Shown: positions 53,976 through 62,773, numbered from the stretch's first letter. The stretch is DNA of 64,000 nt from UBA6522 sp965205045 (GCA_965205045.1 OZ242031.1:186001-250000), one strand, 5' to 3'. Notes: generated from the letters alone by a model not told the origin. A program made the numbers and translations.

Positions 53976-54101
53976 AGCGCCGAGCGCCGAGCGCCGAGCG
54001 CCGAGCGCCGAGCGCCGAGCGCCGAGCGCCGAGCGCCGAGCGCCGAGCGCCGAGCGCCGAGCGCCGAGCGCCGAGCGCCGAGCGCCGAGCGCCGAGCGCC
54101 G
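53976..54101. repeat. (AGCGCCG)18 heptanucleotide repeat
   Basis: Eighteen perfect units between the TATAAT box and the ATG at 54106; the last partial unit runs into the start codon (AGCGATG). Confidence 0.97.
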
Positions 54102-54105
54102 AGCG

Positions 54106-56442
54106 ATGAGGTGCGCCCGGCGGGAGGCCGGCCCGCCTGAACCGGCCGCCGCCCCTCGCGGGCGGGCGCGCAAGCTTCCCTCCCCTTCATCCGGACTGGC
54201 CGGCGGCCATGGCGCCGCTCCGGCGGTCTCGCGCGGGGCCGGGTCTCCGTGGCGCCGCCTCGCCCTCCTCTCCGCCCTCGCGCCGCTGCTCGGGGCGCTC
54301 GGCCTGTTCGCGGCCGCGCCCGCCCAGGCGCAGTCCCACATCTGGTCGGCGACGCTGACAGTCGATGATATCGATGACGACGGGGCGTATCTCGGCTGCG
54401 ATGTCGGTACCTGCTCCTCGCAGCTCACGGAAGATGAACTCGAGCACAACGGTGAGAGATATACCGTCGCTCACCTTTATTACAACAACGGTCGGGTATC
54501 GATGCAAATCAGGGGGGTTCAAGGACCACGACCTTGCCCGACTTGCCCCCCCCCGTCTCCCCCGAACCCAGATTCGAAGTTTGCCGGGATGGTGTTGCAT
54601 CTCGGCACTGCGCGGCTGACCCTTGGTACATTCAACCTCAACGGTTGGCACAACTGGAATGTCAACCCGCAATGGACCGAGAACCAGCAGGTCGCGGTGA
54701 AGCTGGCGCATGCCTCGCTGGGCCGCGCCGGCAGCATGTCCGTCGACGGGTTCCACCCGATGGGACCCGGACGCATGAAGATCGCCGAGGGCGCATCGAT
54801 CACCTACGGCATCGTGATCCACCAGCCGCCGACCGCGGATCTGACCATCACGCCGCGACACCACAACGTCCGACCGGACGGCAGCGACTACCCCAACGTC
54901 GACAACAGCCTGCTCACGATCCACAACGCGGTCACCTGGAAAGCCGCCCCGCACCCCAACTACCTGAGCGGGGACTGGCAGCGGTCCAAATCGGTCGGGC
55001 TCACCGCGGTGGACGACAACGAGTGCAAGTCGCCGCCCGGCACCCGGTACTGGATCAGGCACCACGGCAGCGGCGGCGGTCCCGACTGGGGAGGCTGGGA
55101 CCGGCAGGACCGCCACCATGGCCTGGTGATCTCGATCGAAATCATCGACGACGACTGCAAATATCTGGCCGCTTCCCCGGGCCAGGTGTCGGTGGAGGAG
55201 GGCGGCAGCGCGACCTACACCGTCCGCCTGAAGGAGCCGCTCGGGGACGCCGCGTACATTTCCCCGCGCGTCAGCGTCCCCGGCGACAGCGACCCCGGCG
55301 CGATCGCGGTCTCTCCCGGGCGGGTCCGGGTCGAGGCGGGAGACACGGGCCCGATAACGTTCACGGTCAGCGCCGGAAGGGACGCGGACTCCCGCAACGA
55401 GGTCCTGGTTGTCGACCACGGCGTCGACTCGCCGGAGGTCCCGGCGGATTACCTGGGCGCCCGGGTGACCGTCATTGTCCAGGACCCCCAGAACGCGGCG
55501 AGGACGCAGGAGCGCGACCCGCAGACCGTGACCGGGCTCGCGCTCGCGGCCGGTTCGGGGGCGGTGGCGCTGAGCCCGGCCTTCTCGACGGATGTGCTGT
55601 CGTACCGGGCGTCGGTGCCGGCGGGGACGGCGCGCGTGACGCTGGCGCCGCGCTGGGACGGCGGGGCGAGCGTGTTCGCGGGCTCGCGCCGGGGCGGGAC
55701 GACCTTCACGCGCCCGTCGCGGGTGCGGCCCTCGGGCACGGCGGTGGAGCTGGCGCTGGCGCCGGACGGCGGCGCGACCGAGCTGTGGGTGATGGCGGGC
55801 GGCACGACGACCTACCGCATCGAGGTGGCCGGGGCGCCGGCCGCGGCCGCGGCGGCGCCGGCGGCGGGGACGCCCGAAGAGGGGACCCCGCCGGGTTCCG
55901 GCGAGGAGGGGCGGCGCGGCCCGCCGACGGCATCGGACGGGGAGGCGCCCGGGGAGCATGGCGGCGGCGTCCCGCCGGGCCATGGCGGGGCGCCGGCGGC
56001 GGTCCCGGGCGTCCCGGGCCCGGCCGCGGAACCGGGCCGGAAAAACCGCCGCGCCCATCCGCCGGTGATCGGCCGGCGCGCGCGCGCCATCGGTTCGCCG
56101 TACTGTTTCGTGCCCGGGGCCGCCGAGCTGGGCGCGCTCGGGGAGGGCGCGCGCCTGGCCTACCGGCTCGACAGCGCGCGGGACTTCGACCTGTGCCTGT
56201 GGGCGCCGGACCCGAACTGGAGGGACGCCCCGGCCTACGCCTCCTGCCGCGGCGCGGGCGGCGCGCTGCCCGAACACGCGAGCCTGGTCCGGGGCGCCGG
56301 CCGGGAGGAGATTTCCGTGGAACGCGCGCCCGGGCGGATGGCCTGCGTCGTTCCCGCCGAAGCGGCCGCCGGAGGCGGCGCCTGGCGACTGCGCATCGCG
56401 CCCGACAACCCCGACAACACCGGGACGGAGGACACCGAATGA
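54106..56442 (+). CDS. secreted beta-rich exoprotein with C-terminal PPC-like domain
   Basis: 778 residues from ATG 54106, at the end of the heptanucleotide tract. The Arg-rich extension and signal peptide (SPWRRLALLSALAPLLGALG) closely match those of the giant autotransporter. The mature part starts SHIWSATLTVDDIDDDGAYL. A Calx-beta-like unit (VSVEEGGSATYTVRLKEPLG) and a cadherin-like unit (GLALAAGSGAVALSPAFS) follow, then a Gly/Pro/Ala linker. The last ~120 residues (GSPYCFVPGAAELGALGEGA, RDFDLCLWAPDPNW, GRMACVVP) form a Cys-containing domain repeated in the next gene. No barrel is present. Stop overlaps the next start (ATGA). Confidence 0.75.
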   Translation: MRCARREAGPPEPAAAPRGRARKLPSPSSGLAGGHGAAPAVSRGAGSPWRRLALLSALAPLLGALGLFAAAPAQAQSHIWSATLTVDDIDDDGAYLGCDVGTCSSQLTEDELEHNGERYTVAHLYYNNGRVSMQIRGVQGPRPCPTCPPPSPPNPDSKFAGMVLHLGTARLTLGTFNLNGWHNWNVNPQWTENQQVAVKLAHASLGRAGSMSVDGFHPMGPGRMKIAEGASITYGIVIHQPPTADLTITPRHHNVRPDGSDYPNVDNSLLTIHNAVTWKAAPHPNYLSGDWQRSKSVGLTAVDDNECKSPPGTRYWIRHHGSGGGPDWGGWDRQDRHHGLVISIEIIDDDCKYLAASPGQVSVEEGGSATYTVRLKEPLGDAAYISPRVSVPGDSDPGAIAVSPGRVRVEAGDTGPITFTVSAGRDADSRNEVLVVDHGVDSPEVPADYLGARVTVIVQDPQNAARTQERDPQTVTGLALAAGSGAVALSPAFSTDVLSYRASVPAGTARVTLAPRWDGGASVFAGSRRGGTTFTRPSRVRPSGTAVELALAPDGGATELWVMAGGTTTYRIEVAGAPAAAAAAPAAGTPEEGTPPGSGEEGRRGPPTASDGEAPGEHGGGVPPGHGGAPAAVPGVPGPAAEPGRKNRRAHPPVIGRRARAIGSPYCFVPGAAELGALGEGARLAYRLDSARDFDLCLWAPDPNWRDAPAYASCRGAGGALPEHASLVRGAGREEISVERAPGRMACVVPAEAAAGGGAWRLRIAPDNPDNTGTEDTE

Positions 56443-57041
56443 TCACCATGAACCGCGCCGCCGCCGGCATCGCGGCCGCGCCCATCCTCATCCTCGGCGC
56501 CCCGGCCTTCGGCCAATCCGGCGTGGAGGCGGTGGAACCGGAGGCTCCGGTGGAGTCCTTCGCGGGCCGCGAACTCGCCGGCTACGGCTACGGCGAGCAC
56601 TTCTGCTGGCCGCTCGCCGACACGCCGCAGGCGCGGGCCGAATCGCTCGCCGCCGCCACGGGCGGGACGCGGACGCCGGTCTACACCTTCGAGCTGCACA
56701 CCGGGCAACGCTGGGACATGTGCCTGTGGGACGCGGACGGGGACTGGGAAGGGGGATGGAAATACCGCAACTGCGGTTTCGCCCGGGACGGCGGCGCCGC
56801 GGACGGCTTCATCCACCACGGCAGGGCCCACCCGGACGCCGGCCACGAGTACGCCGAGTACGAGCACCCGGGACCCTACGACGGCGGCCCGCAGGACGAG
56901 ACGATCGTCTACGCCGGCCCCGTCGCCGGCCGGATGATCTGCGCCGATGCGAGGGAGCCCTACGTGCCCGCCCGCGCCGACCTGCTGCTCTTCGAGGGCG
57001 ACACCCGCCCGGACGGGGCGGACGGCGGCCAAACCGGGTAG
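56439..57041 (+). CDS. small secreted protein with the same PPC-like Cys domain
   Basis: 200 residues from ATG 56439, translationally coupled (ATGA) to the preceding gene. Signal peptide MNRAAAGIAAAPILILGAPA..GQ. The mature protein has GYGYGEHFCWPLAD, YTFELHTGQRWDMCLWDADG, KYRNCGFARDG and GRMICADA, aligning in order with the four-Cys C-terminal domain of the upstream product. Likely a partner or soluble copy of that domain. Unnamed family. Confidence 0.75.
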   Translation: MITMNRAAAGIAAAPILILGAPAFGQSGVEAVEPEAPVESFAGRELAGYGYGEHFCWPLADTPQARAESLAAATGGTRTPVYTFELHTGQRWDMCLWDADGDWEGGWKYRNCGFARDGGAADGFIHHGRAHPDAGHEYAEYEHPGPYDGGPQDETIVYAGPVAGRMICADAREPYVPARADLLLFEGDTRPDGADGGQTG

Positions 57042-57224
57042 CGCGCGCGCCGATTGACGCCCACCACCCTCTGACGCAAGCCCGGAGAACGCGCCGGCAC
57101 GAACGACGCCTCTCCGGCCTCCGGCATCGGCTTCAGCGATTCGGTCAGCGATGACCTGCCTTTGGCCTGATACCCGCACCGACGATGGTGAAGCCTTCAC
57201 TCTATCCGGTGGGGCTTTCGAGGA

Positions 57225-57440
57225 TCAGAACTGAGATCTGTTCAGATATGTGTTCCAGGCACTTTCTGAAACCCACAACGTCTCGGCCGGCTCCACGTCT
57301 TCCAATTGTATGCTCGCAACAATATGCTCCGAAAACTTACGATTCGACAAAAACTGCTCAGTCAATTCTTCGTCCTCAATGGGCCTTGCCCTCCAGACGT
57401 TCTGCAATCCGTCATCGTCGCTGGAAGTCCGAATGGCCAC
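57225..57440 (-). CDS. hypothetical protein, possibly truncated
   Basis: 71 residues from GTG 57440: RTSSDDDGLQNVWRARPIED then EELTEQFLSNRKFSEHIVAS and so on. Normal amino-acid composition and lower GC than its neighbours argue for real coding sequence, perhaps the end of a longer gene lost upstream, since the frame closes 10 codons before. No domain recognised. Confidence 0.45.
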   Translation of the reverse strand: MAIRTSSDDDGLQNVWRARPIEDEELTEQFLSNRKFSEHIVASIQLEDVEPAETLWVSESAWNTYLNRSQF

Positions 57441-57570
57441 ACCAAGAAAAAGCCCCGGCTTCCCTTTGTCAGTGCTATGACCTTATACCGGAGAGACTTG
57501 CGGATCGTGTACTTCATCCGGAGTGAGGGGCGGCGGCAAGGCGGCGCGGAGCGCGGCGCCCGGCCGGGGC

Positions 57571-57933
57571 TCATTCCCCATCCGCCGGCTCCGGCTGAAT
57601 CTCGATGCCGAACAGGTGACCCTCGATGCGGGCGGTCCGGCGGTCCATGCTGTGCAATAGCTCGCGGATGGCGGCGTGCTCGGCATGCATCGCTGCGAAC
57701 TGCGCGTTCATGTCGGCACGGATGGCCGCATTCTGCGCGTTCATGTCGGCGCGCACGGCGGCATTCTGTGCGCTCATTTCGGCGCGCACGGCGGCATTCT
57801 GCGCGCTCATTTCGGCGCGCATGGCGGCGTGCTCGAATTGCATGTATGCCGCCAGCGCGGCAACCGTCAGCACGACGGTGCAAATCACGGCGATGGTTTG
57901 ACGCCACTCCTTCATTCGATCATTCTGCTTCAT
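57571..57933 (-). CDS. membrane-anchored 11-residue-repeat coiled-coil protein, copy A
   Basis: 120 residues from ATG 57933. N terminus MKQNDRMKEWRQTIAVICTV and a single membrane helix, then about five 11-residue units (AEMSAQNAAVR / ADMNAQNAAIR, 33-bp repeats), ending MDRRTARIEGHLFGIEIQPE. Shares anchor and tail with copies at 58243 and 59037-59593 and with the 30763 gene. Its upstream ~50 bp (CGACAATGTTATCTTTACAT) are almost identical in all three local copies, pointing to a common promoter. Function unknown. Confidence 0.8.
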   Translation of the reverse strand: MKQNDRMKEWRQTIAVICTVVLTVAALAAYMQFEHAAMRAEMSAQNAAVRAEMSAQNAAVRADMNAQNAAIRADMNAQFAAMHAEHAAIRELLHSMDRRTARIEGHLFGIEIQPEPADGE

Positions 57934-58104
57934 GCGCTTCGGCCCCGCGGCAAATGTAAAGATAACATTGTCGTGGCGGGCAACGTGGCACGCACGCTGT
58001 GTTTCCGATCGAAACAGGCAGAAACGCCGATCCTGCAGGGGCGGGTTTGCTCAGGGGGCCTCGTACACGAACGCCCGGTCGCGGACCGGGTCCACGACAT
58101 GGAA

Positions 58105-58245
58105 AACGATGATTCCCATGCTATCGCGCAGCCTCCGGAATGCACTGCCCGAAACTGGCCGGTTTGGCCGGATTTGAGGGTGGCGCGGCGCCCCTCCCGC
58201 CACGACAATGTTATCCTTACATTTACCGCGGGGCCGAAGCGCATG
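58105..58245. repeat. inverted repeat, copy 1 (pair of 59590-59735)
   Basis: About 140 bp of upstream sequence of copy B, present in inverse orientation upstream of copy C. Contains GATTCCCATGCTATCGCGCA and the shared promoter region. Confidence 0.85.
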
Positions 58246-58560
58246 AAGCAGAATGATCGAATGAAGGAGTGGCGTCAAACCATCGCCGTGATTTGCACCG
58301 TCGTGCTGACGGTTGCCGCGCTGGGGACATTCATGCAATTTGCGCTCGCCGGCATCCGCGCCGACATGAACGCGCAGCGCGCCGAATTGAACGCGCAGCG
58401 CGCCGAATTGAACGCGCAGATTACGGGCCTCCGCGCCGACATGAATGCGGAGCTCGCCGCCATCCGCGAGCAATTGAACAGCCTGGACCGCCGGACCTCC
58501 CGGATCGAGGGCCACCTGTTCGGCATCGAGATTCCGCCGGATCCGGCGGACGGGGAGTGA
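58243..58560 (+). CDS. membrane-anchored 11-residue-repeat coiled-coil protein, copy B
   Basis: 105 residues from ATG 58243. Same anchor (MKQNDRMKEWRQTIAVICTV), fewer and more varied repeat units (ADMNAQRAELN, AQRAELNAQIT), same tail (LDRRTSRIEGHLFGIEIPPD). Divergent from copy A and convergent with copy C. Confidence 0.8.
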   Translation: MKQNDRMKEWRQTIAVICTVVLTVAALGTFMQFALAGIRADMNAQRAELNAQRAELNAQITGLRADMNAELAAIREQLNSLDRRTSRIEGHLFGIEIPPDPADGE

Positions 58561-58694
58561 GGGCCCCGGCCGGCGAGACGATCGCCGCGGCATCGCCGCC
58601 CGAATTCGCGGACGAGGCCCTGCTGCGGACACTGGCGACGATTATCCGATCGAGTAACGCCGGGCCGCTCGAAGCGGCGTCGTCGATTGCGGCC

Positions 58695-59030
58695 TCAACG
58701 CCCCGGGAGAGCATGGACATCGGCGATGGCGTTGCCGCTGAGGACCAGCCCGCGGAGCCGGGTCGGGCCGGACAGCGCCGAGATTTCCGTGATGGCATTG
58801 TCCTCGATGCGCAGTTCCGAAAGTTGGGTCAGGCCGGACAGCGCGGAAACGTCCGCGATGGCGTTGCCGCCCAGGAGCAGCCACCTGAGTTCGTCCAGCA
58901 TGCTCAGCGCCGTCACGTCCTCGATGCCGTTGCCGCCGAGGTACAGCCCCTCGAGCAGCTCGAGCGCGGTCGGGGCCGAGAGATCCCCGGTCCCGGTGTC
59001 GGCGAGGTCCAGCACACGCAGCCCTGGCCG
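58695..59030 (-). pseudogene. leucine-rich-repeat fragment
   Basis: Encodes about five internalin-like repeats of ~22 residues (LYLGGNGIEDVTALSMLDEL, LLLGGNAIADVSALSGLTQL, ELRIEDNAITEISALSG). It has no signal peptide and starts abruptly next to the end of copy C, so it is probably a piece of a larger gene. Confidence 0.7.
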
Positions 59031-59036
59031 AGGCCC

Positions 59037-59593
59037 TCACTCCCCGTCCGCCGTATCCGGCGGAATCTCGATGCCGAACAGGTGGCCCTCGATCCGGGCG
59101 GTGCGGCGATCGATGCTGTTCAATTGCTCCCGAATGGCTGCAAGTTCCGAATTCACGTCGGCAAACTGCGCATTCATGTCGGCGCGGATGGCCGCATTCT
59201 GCGCATTCATGTCGGCGCGGATGGCCGCATGTTCGGCATGCATCGCGGCAAACTGCGCATTCATGTCGGCGCGGATGGCCGCATGTTCGGCATGCATCGC
59301 GGCAAACTGCGCATTCATGTCGGCGCGGATGGCGGCATTCTGCGCGTTCATGTCGGCAATTCTGCGCGTTCACTGCGCATTCATGTCATCGCGGCAAACG
59401 GATGGCGCATTCATGTCGGCGCATTCTGCGCGTTCATGTCGGCGCGGATGGCGGCATTCTGCGCGTTCATGTCGTCGCGCATGGCGGCGTGCTCGATTTG
59501 TATGTATGCCGCCAGCGCGGCAACCGTCAGCACGACGGTGCAAATCACGGCGATGGTTTGACGCCACTCCTTCATACGATCAGTCTGCTTCAT
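59037..59593 (-). pseudogene. membrane-anchored 11-residue-repeat protein, copy C, frameshifted
   Basis: From ATG 59593 the anchor (MKQTDRMKEWRQTIAVICTV) and three repeat units are in frame until a disruption at about 59351-59412, where a short insertion shifts the frame. The rest (ADMNAQFAAMHAEHAAIR units to RRTARIEGHLFGIEIPPD) follows in another frame to 59037. Could be an off-state or decayed copy; the reading frames on both sides are intact. Confidence 0.75.
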
Positions 59594-59735
59594 GCGCTTC
59601 GGCCTCGCGGCAAATGTAAAGATAACATTGTCGTGGCGGGAGGGGCGCCGCGCCACCCTCAAATCCGGTCAAACCGGCCAGATTCGGGCAGTGCATTCCC
59701 GGGGCTGCGTGATAGCATGGGAATCATCGTTTTTC
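59590..59735. repeat. inverted repeat, copy 2 (pair of 58105-58245)
   Basis: Inverse copy of the 58105-58245 segment; together with the inverted coding copies it brackets 1.3 kb holding copies B and C and the LRR fragment. Confidence 0.85.
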
Positions 59736-59757
59736 GAGAACAACGCCCACGGGCGCA

Positions 59758-60033
59758 ATGGATCGAACCACCCCCATGACCCCGGAAATCTACACCATCA
59801 TCGGCGTCGCCATCGCCCTCGCAGGCCTGATCCTGAACGGCCAGCGGTACACGGCGAACTCGATCGCCGAACTGCGGCGTGACCTCAATGCGCTCCGCGA
59901 CCGGGTCAATGGCGACATCTCGGCGCTCGGCGAACGGGTCCATGGCGATATCGCCGCGCTCGGCCAACGCGTGTCCCGGGTTGAGGGACTCCTCGAAGGA
60001 ATCCGCGACTCCATCGAGAACAGGGCGGCCTGA
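59758..60033 (+). CDS. small membrane-anchored coiled-coil protein
   Basis: 91 residues from ATG 59758; ATG 59776 is possible. Membrane helix (IYTIIGVAIALAGLILNGQR) then 11-residue units (RVNGDISALGE, RVHGDIAALGQ) and a tail RVSRVEGLLEGIRDSIEN, reminiscent of the RIEGxLFG tail of its neighbours. Same architecture but a distinct sequence family. Confidence 0.7.
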   Translation: MDRTTPMTPEIYTIIGVAIALAGLILNGQRYTANSIAELRRDLNALRDRVNGDISALGERVHGDIAALGQRVSRVEGLLEGIRDSIENRAA

Positions 60034-60062
60034 TTGATAAACAACGGTCGATTCGGCCGCGG

Positions 60063-62120
60063 TCAGGTACTGCCGGCCACCCGGTCGATCCGCCACACGC
60101 CGCCGCCCCGGTGCGAAGCCTCGAAGTCGTAGACGCGGCCGTCGATGGTCTCGTTGTCGATCCGGATGCGGATACCGGCCAGGCGGCCCAGGAACGATCC
60201 GCGGCCCCGGGCGTTGACGCTGAACTCGTCCGTCGTGCCGGGATAGGCGCAGCTCTCCCCGATGCCCACCAGCAGACCCGCGTAGCAGTCGCCGGGGGAA
60301 GCCTGGGGCGTGCCGTCCGGCGGCCTGTCGTCCGGCGACCCGTCGTCGGGAGCCACGATCGACCAGCTCCCTCCCAGCCGGAACCCGTCGGGGTCATCGC
60401 CGCCGGTGCAGTGCGAGGCGAACCAGCCGCCCGTGCGGGACGCGAAGTAGAAGTTGGCCCGGCATTCGACCCCGCTGTCGTACGTCAGCGTCAACCGCCC
60501 CGCGTCGGGCCCGATCGCCTCATAGCCGTAGCCGCCCATGCCGGTCGTCGCGACGCCGTCCATTTCGCCCGTCTCCGTGAACCGGTCGCCGTCCATGGCG
60601 TTGAGCGTGAACCGCCCGGTGTTGGTCTCGTAGACCACGCTCTCGCCGACGAAGCGCCCGTTGAGCGCCGCCTGGTCCGCCGGCGCCGCACCGGCCACCG
60701 CGGTCGTTGACAGGTTGTTCCAGTAGCCGGCGGCGGAGGCGACGATATTGACCACCTGCAGCGGCTGGTCCGACGACACCCGCAACCGCCACTTGCCGGT
60801 CCCGGCGCCCAGCCGTCCCGTGATGCCGCTGTCGCCGGCCTCGAGCTGCTGCGCCGTCAGGGTCGTTGCGCCGCCAGCCGCCAGCATCAGCGTCACGTCC
60901 CCGCCGGTGGCCGCCGCGCCGCCGTCGTCGCGCGCGCCGATGGTCACCGCGGCCGGTGCAGCGCCCGGATTGATCAACCGCAGCCGGCTCACCCGGACCA
61001 TCTCGGTGGACGGGTTGAAGACCGGTATTTCCCAGGCGTACTGCCCGGAGCCGTCCGCGGATGCCGCGCGGACCGTGTCGTGCATCGCGCTCAGGGTGCC
61101 GTCCGCGGCGCGCACGAATGCCAGGGGCACGATCTCGAGGTCCGTGTCGATCAACAGGCGCGCATCCCCCACGTCCGCGCCGATACCGCCGGCGAGCTCC
61201 AGCGAGGCGCTGCCGGACTGCAGGTCCGTGGCCGTGAACTCGGCCGCAGCCGAGGCGTTTAACGTGAAGGTGGCCGGACCGGTACGGGTACCGGCATCGT
61301 CCACGGCATAGATCTCCACCGTGCCGGACTCGTCCGTGCCGTTGAGGATACGCAGCACCCCCTGCGGTCCGCCCGGCGTGACCGGCTGGACCAGCAACGG
61401 CACCGTATAGTCGGCCGTGTGCGGCTCGGGAGAAACGGTGGCCTCGTCCCCGTCCCCGTCCCCGTCCCCGTCGGTGGCCTGCTCGCTGGTAAAGCTGAGC
61501 CTGGCGATGGGGTTGTCGAGGAACCTGCCCGTGTTGCGGATGCTCGTGATGACGTCCTGCGGAACCGTGGCCTCGTTGAACAGCGACCAGCCGGAACCCT
61601 GCTCGGTGCCGGCGTCGTAGGGATAGAGGTCGACCACCCGGTTGCGCCAGCCGTTGTCGTACAGGTTCAGGCTGGAGACGCCCACGAACCAGTCCGGCGA
61701 GGGGGCGACCATGGACAGGACCGAGACCAGGGGATGGCTTGCCGTCGCGGTGAAGGTGCCGGACACCGTCCGGGTAGGCGCGTTGAAGGAAGTCCCCGCC
61801 CGGACAACGACATCGGCGTTGGCGTTTTGACCGATTTCGCGCACCAGGGCGCTCACGGCGCCCAGTTCGGCGACATCCTCGACCCCGTCGCCGGCCACGC
61901 CGCCGGCCGCCCAGATGACCGTGCCGGAATCGTGCGTGGCGCCGATCACCTGGGTGAAGTGCGCGCCGCCCGGCATGACGGCGTCGGTGATGTCGTCCAC
62001 CGTCCACAGCCCCTCGAAGGTCATGGTGTAGGTGGCGGTATCGTCCTGTGCGTGCGCCACGGCGGAAGCGAGGACAAGGGAAAGGAGCGCCGCGATGGCC
62101 GCGGCTGCCGGTCTGGTCAT
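60063..62120 (-). CDS. secreted Spondin_N-type protein with two copies of a shared module
   Basis: 685 residues from ATG 62120 (signal peptide MTRPAAAAIAALLSLVLASA..AHAQ); ATG 62138 and 62168 are in-frame alternatives. Residues ~25-215 (YTMTFEGLWTVDDITDAVMP, GAHFTQVIGATHDSG, SPDWFVGVSSLNLYDNGWRN) match the Spondin_N domain pattern. A (Asp-Gly)n linker follows at about 61450-61480. Two modules like those of the 31188 metzincin (VPLLVQPVTPGGPQGVLRIL...VRAADGTLSAMHD) come next, then an unassigned C-terminal beta-rich domain with Cys. Probably extracellular adhesion; monocistronic. Confidence 0.75.
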   Translation of the reverse strand: MTRPAAAAIAALLSLVLASAVAHAQDDTATYTMTFEGLWTVDDITDAVMPGGAHFTQVIGATHDSGTVIWAAGGVAGDGVEDVAELGAVSALVREIGQNANADVVVRAGTSFNAPTRTVSGTFTATASHPLVSVLSMVAPSPDWFVGVSSLNLYDNGWRNRVVDLYPYDAGTEQGSGWSLFNEATVPQDVITSIRNTGRFLDNPIARLSFTSEQATDGDGDGDGDEATVSPEPHTADYTVPLLVQPVTPGGPQGVLRILNGTDESGTVEIYAVDDAGTRTGPATFTLNASAAAEFTATDLQSGSASLELAGGIGADVGDARLLIDTDLEIVPLAFVRAADGTLSAMHDTVRAASADGSGQYAWEIPVFNPSTEMVRVSRLRLINPGAAPAAVTIGARDDGGAAATGGDVTLMLAAGGATTLTAQQLEAGDSGITGRLGAGTGKWRLRVSSDQPLQVVNIVASAAGYWNNLSTTAVAGAAPADQAALNGRFVGESVVYETNTGRFTLNAMDGDRFTETGEMDGVATTGMGGYGYEAIGPDAGRLTLTYDSGVECRANFYFASRTGGWFASHCTGGDDPDGFRLGGSWSIVAPDDGSPDDRPPDGTPQASPGDCYAGLLVGIGESCAYPGTTDEFSVNARGRGSFLGRLAGIRIRIDNETIDGRVYDFEASHRGGGVWRIDRVAGST

Positions 62121-62169
62121 TGTATGCAAATCCGTCATGCTGCGCAGTCCGCGTCCATCCAGAGCCATT

Positions 62170-62773
62170 TGCGCTGTACCGAACCTGTTGATTCATGGAG
62201 GTTTACGGGACGGGGGAAAATATTTTACCCCAGGAAAGGGCGATTTTGGGCGGGTTTTGGCCCCATTTCCCGCTTCGGGCGCGATTTTCACCCCAGGCGC
62301 CCGCGGAGGCCGGCCGGCGGGGCGGGTGTCGTCATTGAGGACCGGCAGTTCGGCGCGGGCGAGAACGTGGTGCTCGCCCGAATCGGCGCGGATCATCCGG
62401 TCGGCGACAAGGACCCGGCCGGGTCCTCCGGTGCCATGCCGGACCGGCCGGGGGCCGGGGCGGCGGGGCGGCGGGCGTTCGCGGCCGCGATGGCGGCGGG
62501 GATGCGGTTCGCGGCGTTCATTCGGGGTCCTCCGGGGCGGGGTTCCCGGGCGCGATGTTCCCGGGCGCGACGCGCAGCAGCCAATCGCCGCCTTCTTCTA
62601 TTGACCTTCATGCTCGATCCCCCCGCCTCACGCCATCCCTTTCCGCTCATTGCGGATGCCTGTATATTCACCGCGCGGCGCGGCCTTGTCAACCGCACCG
62701 CCCCTTCCAGGGCATGGGCGACCGTCAAATTACGCCACAGCGCAAGTGGCTCAGGGGAACCGCAGACTTGTCA
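62170..62773. other. long intergenic region with repeated promoter-like element
   Basis: About 600 bp between divergent secreted-protein genes. At 62602-62692 it carries a ~90-bp element also present at 53293-53381 (shared CATGCTCGAT and TTGTCAACCG-type ends); on the minus strand it begins TTGACA. The remainder gave no convincing gene. Confidence 0.5.
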
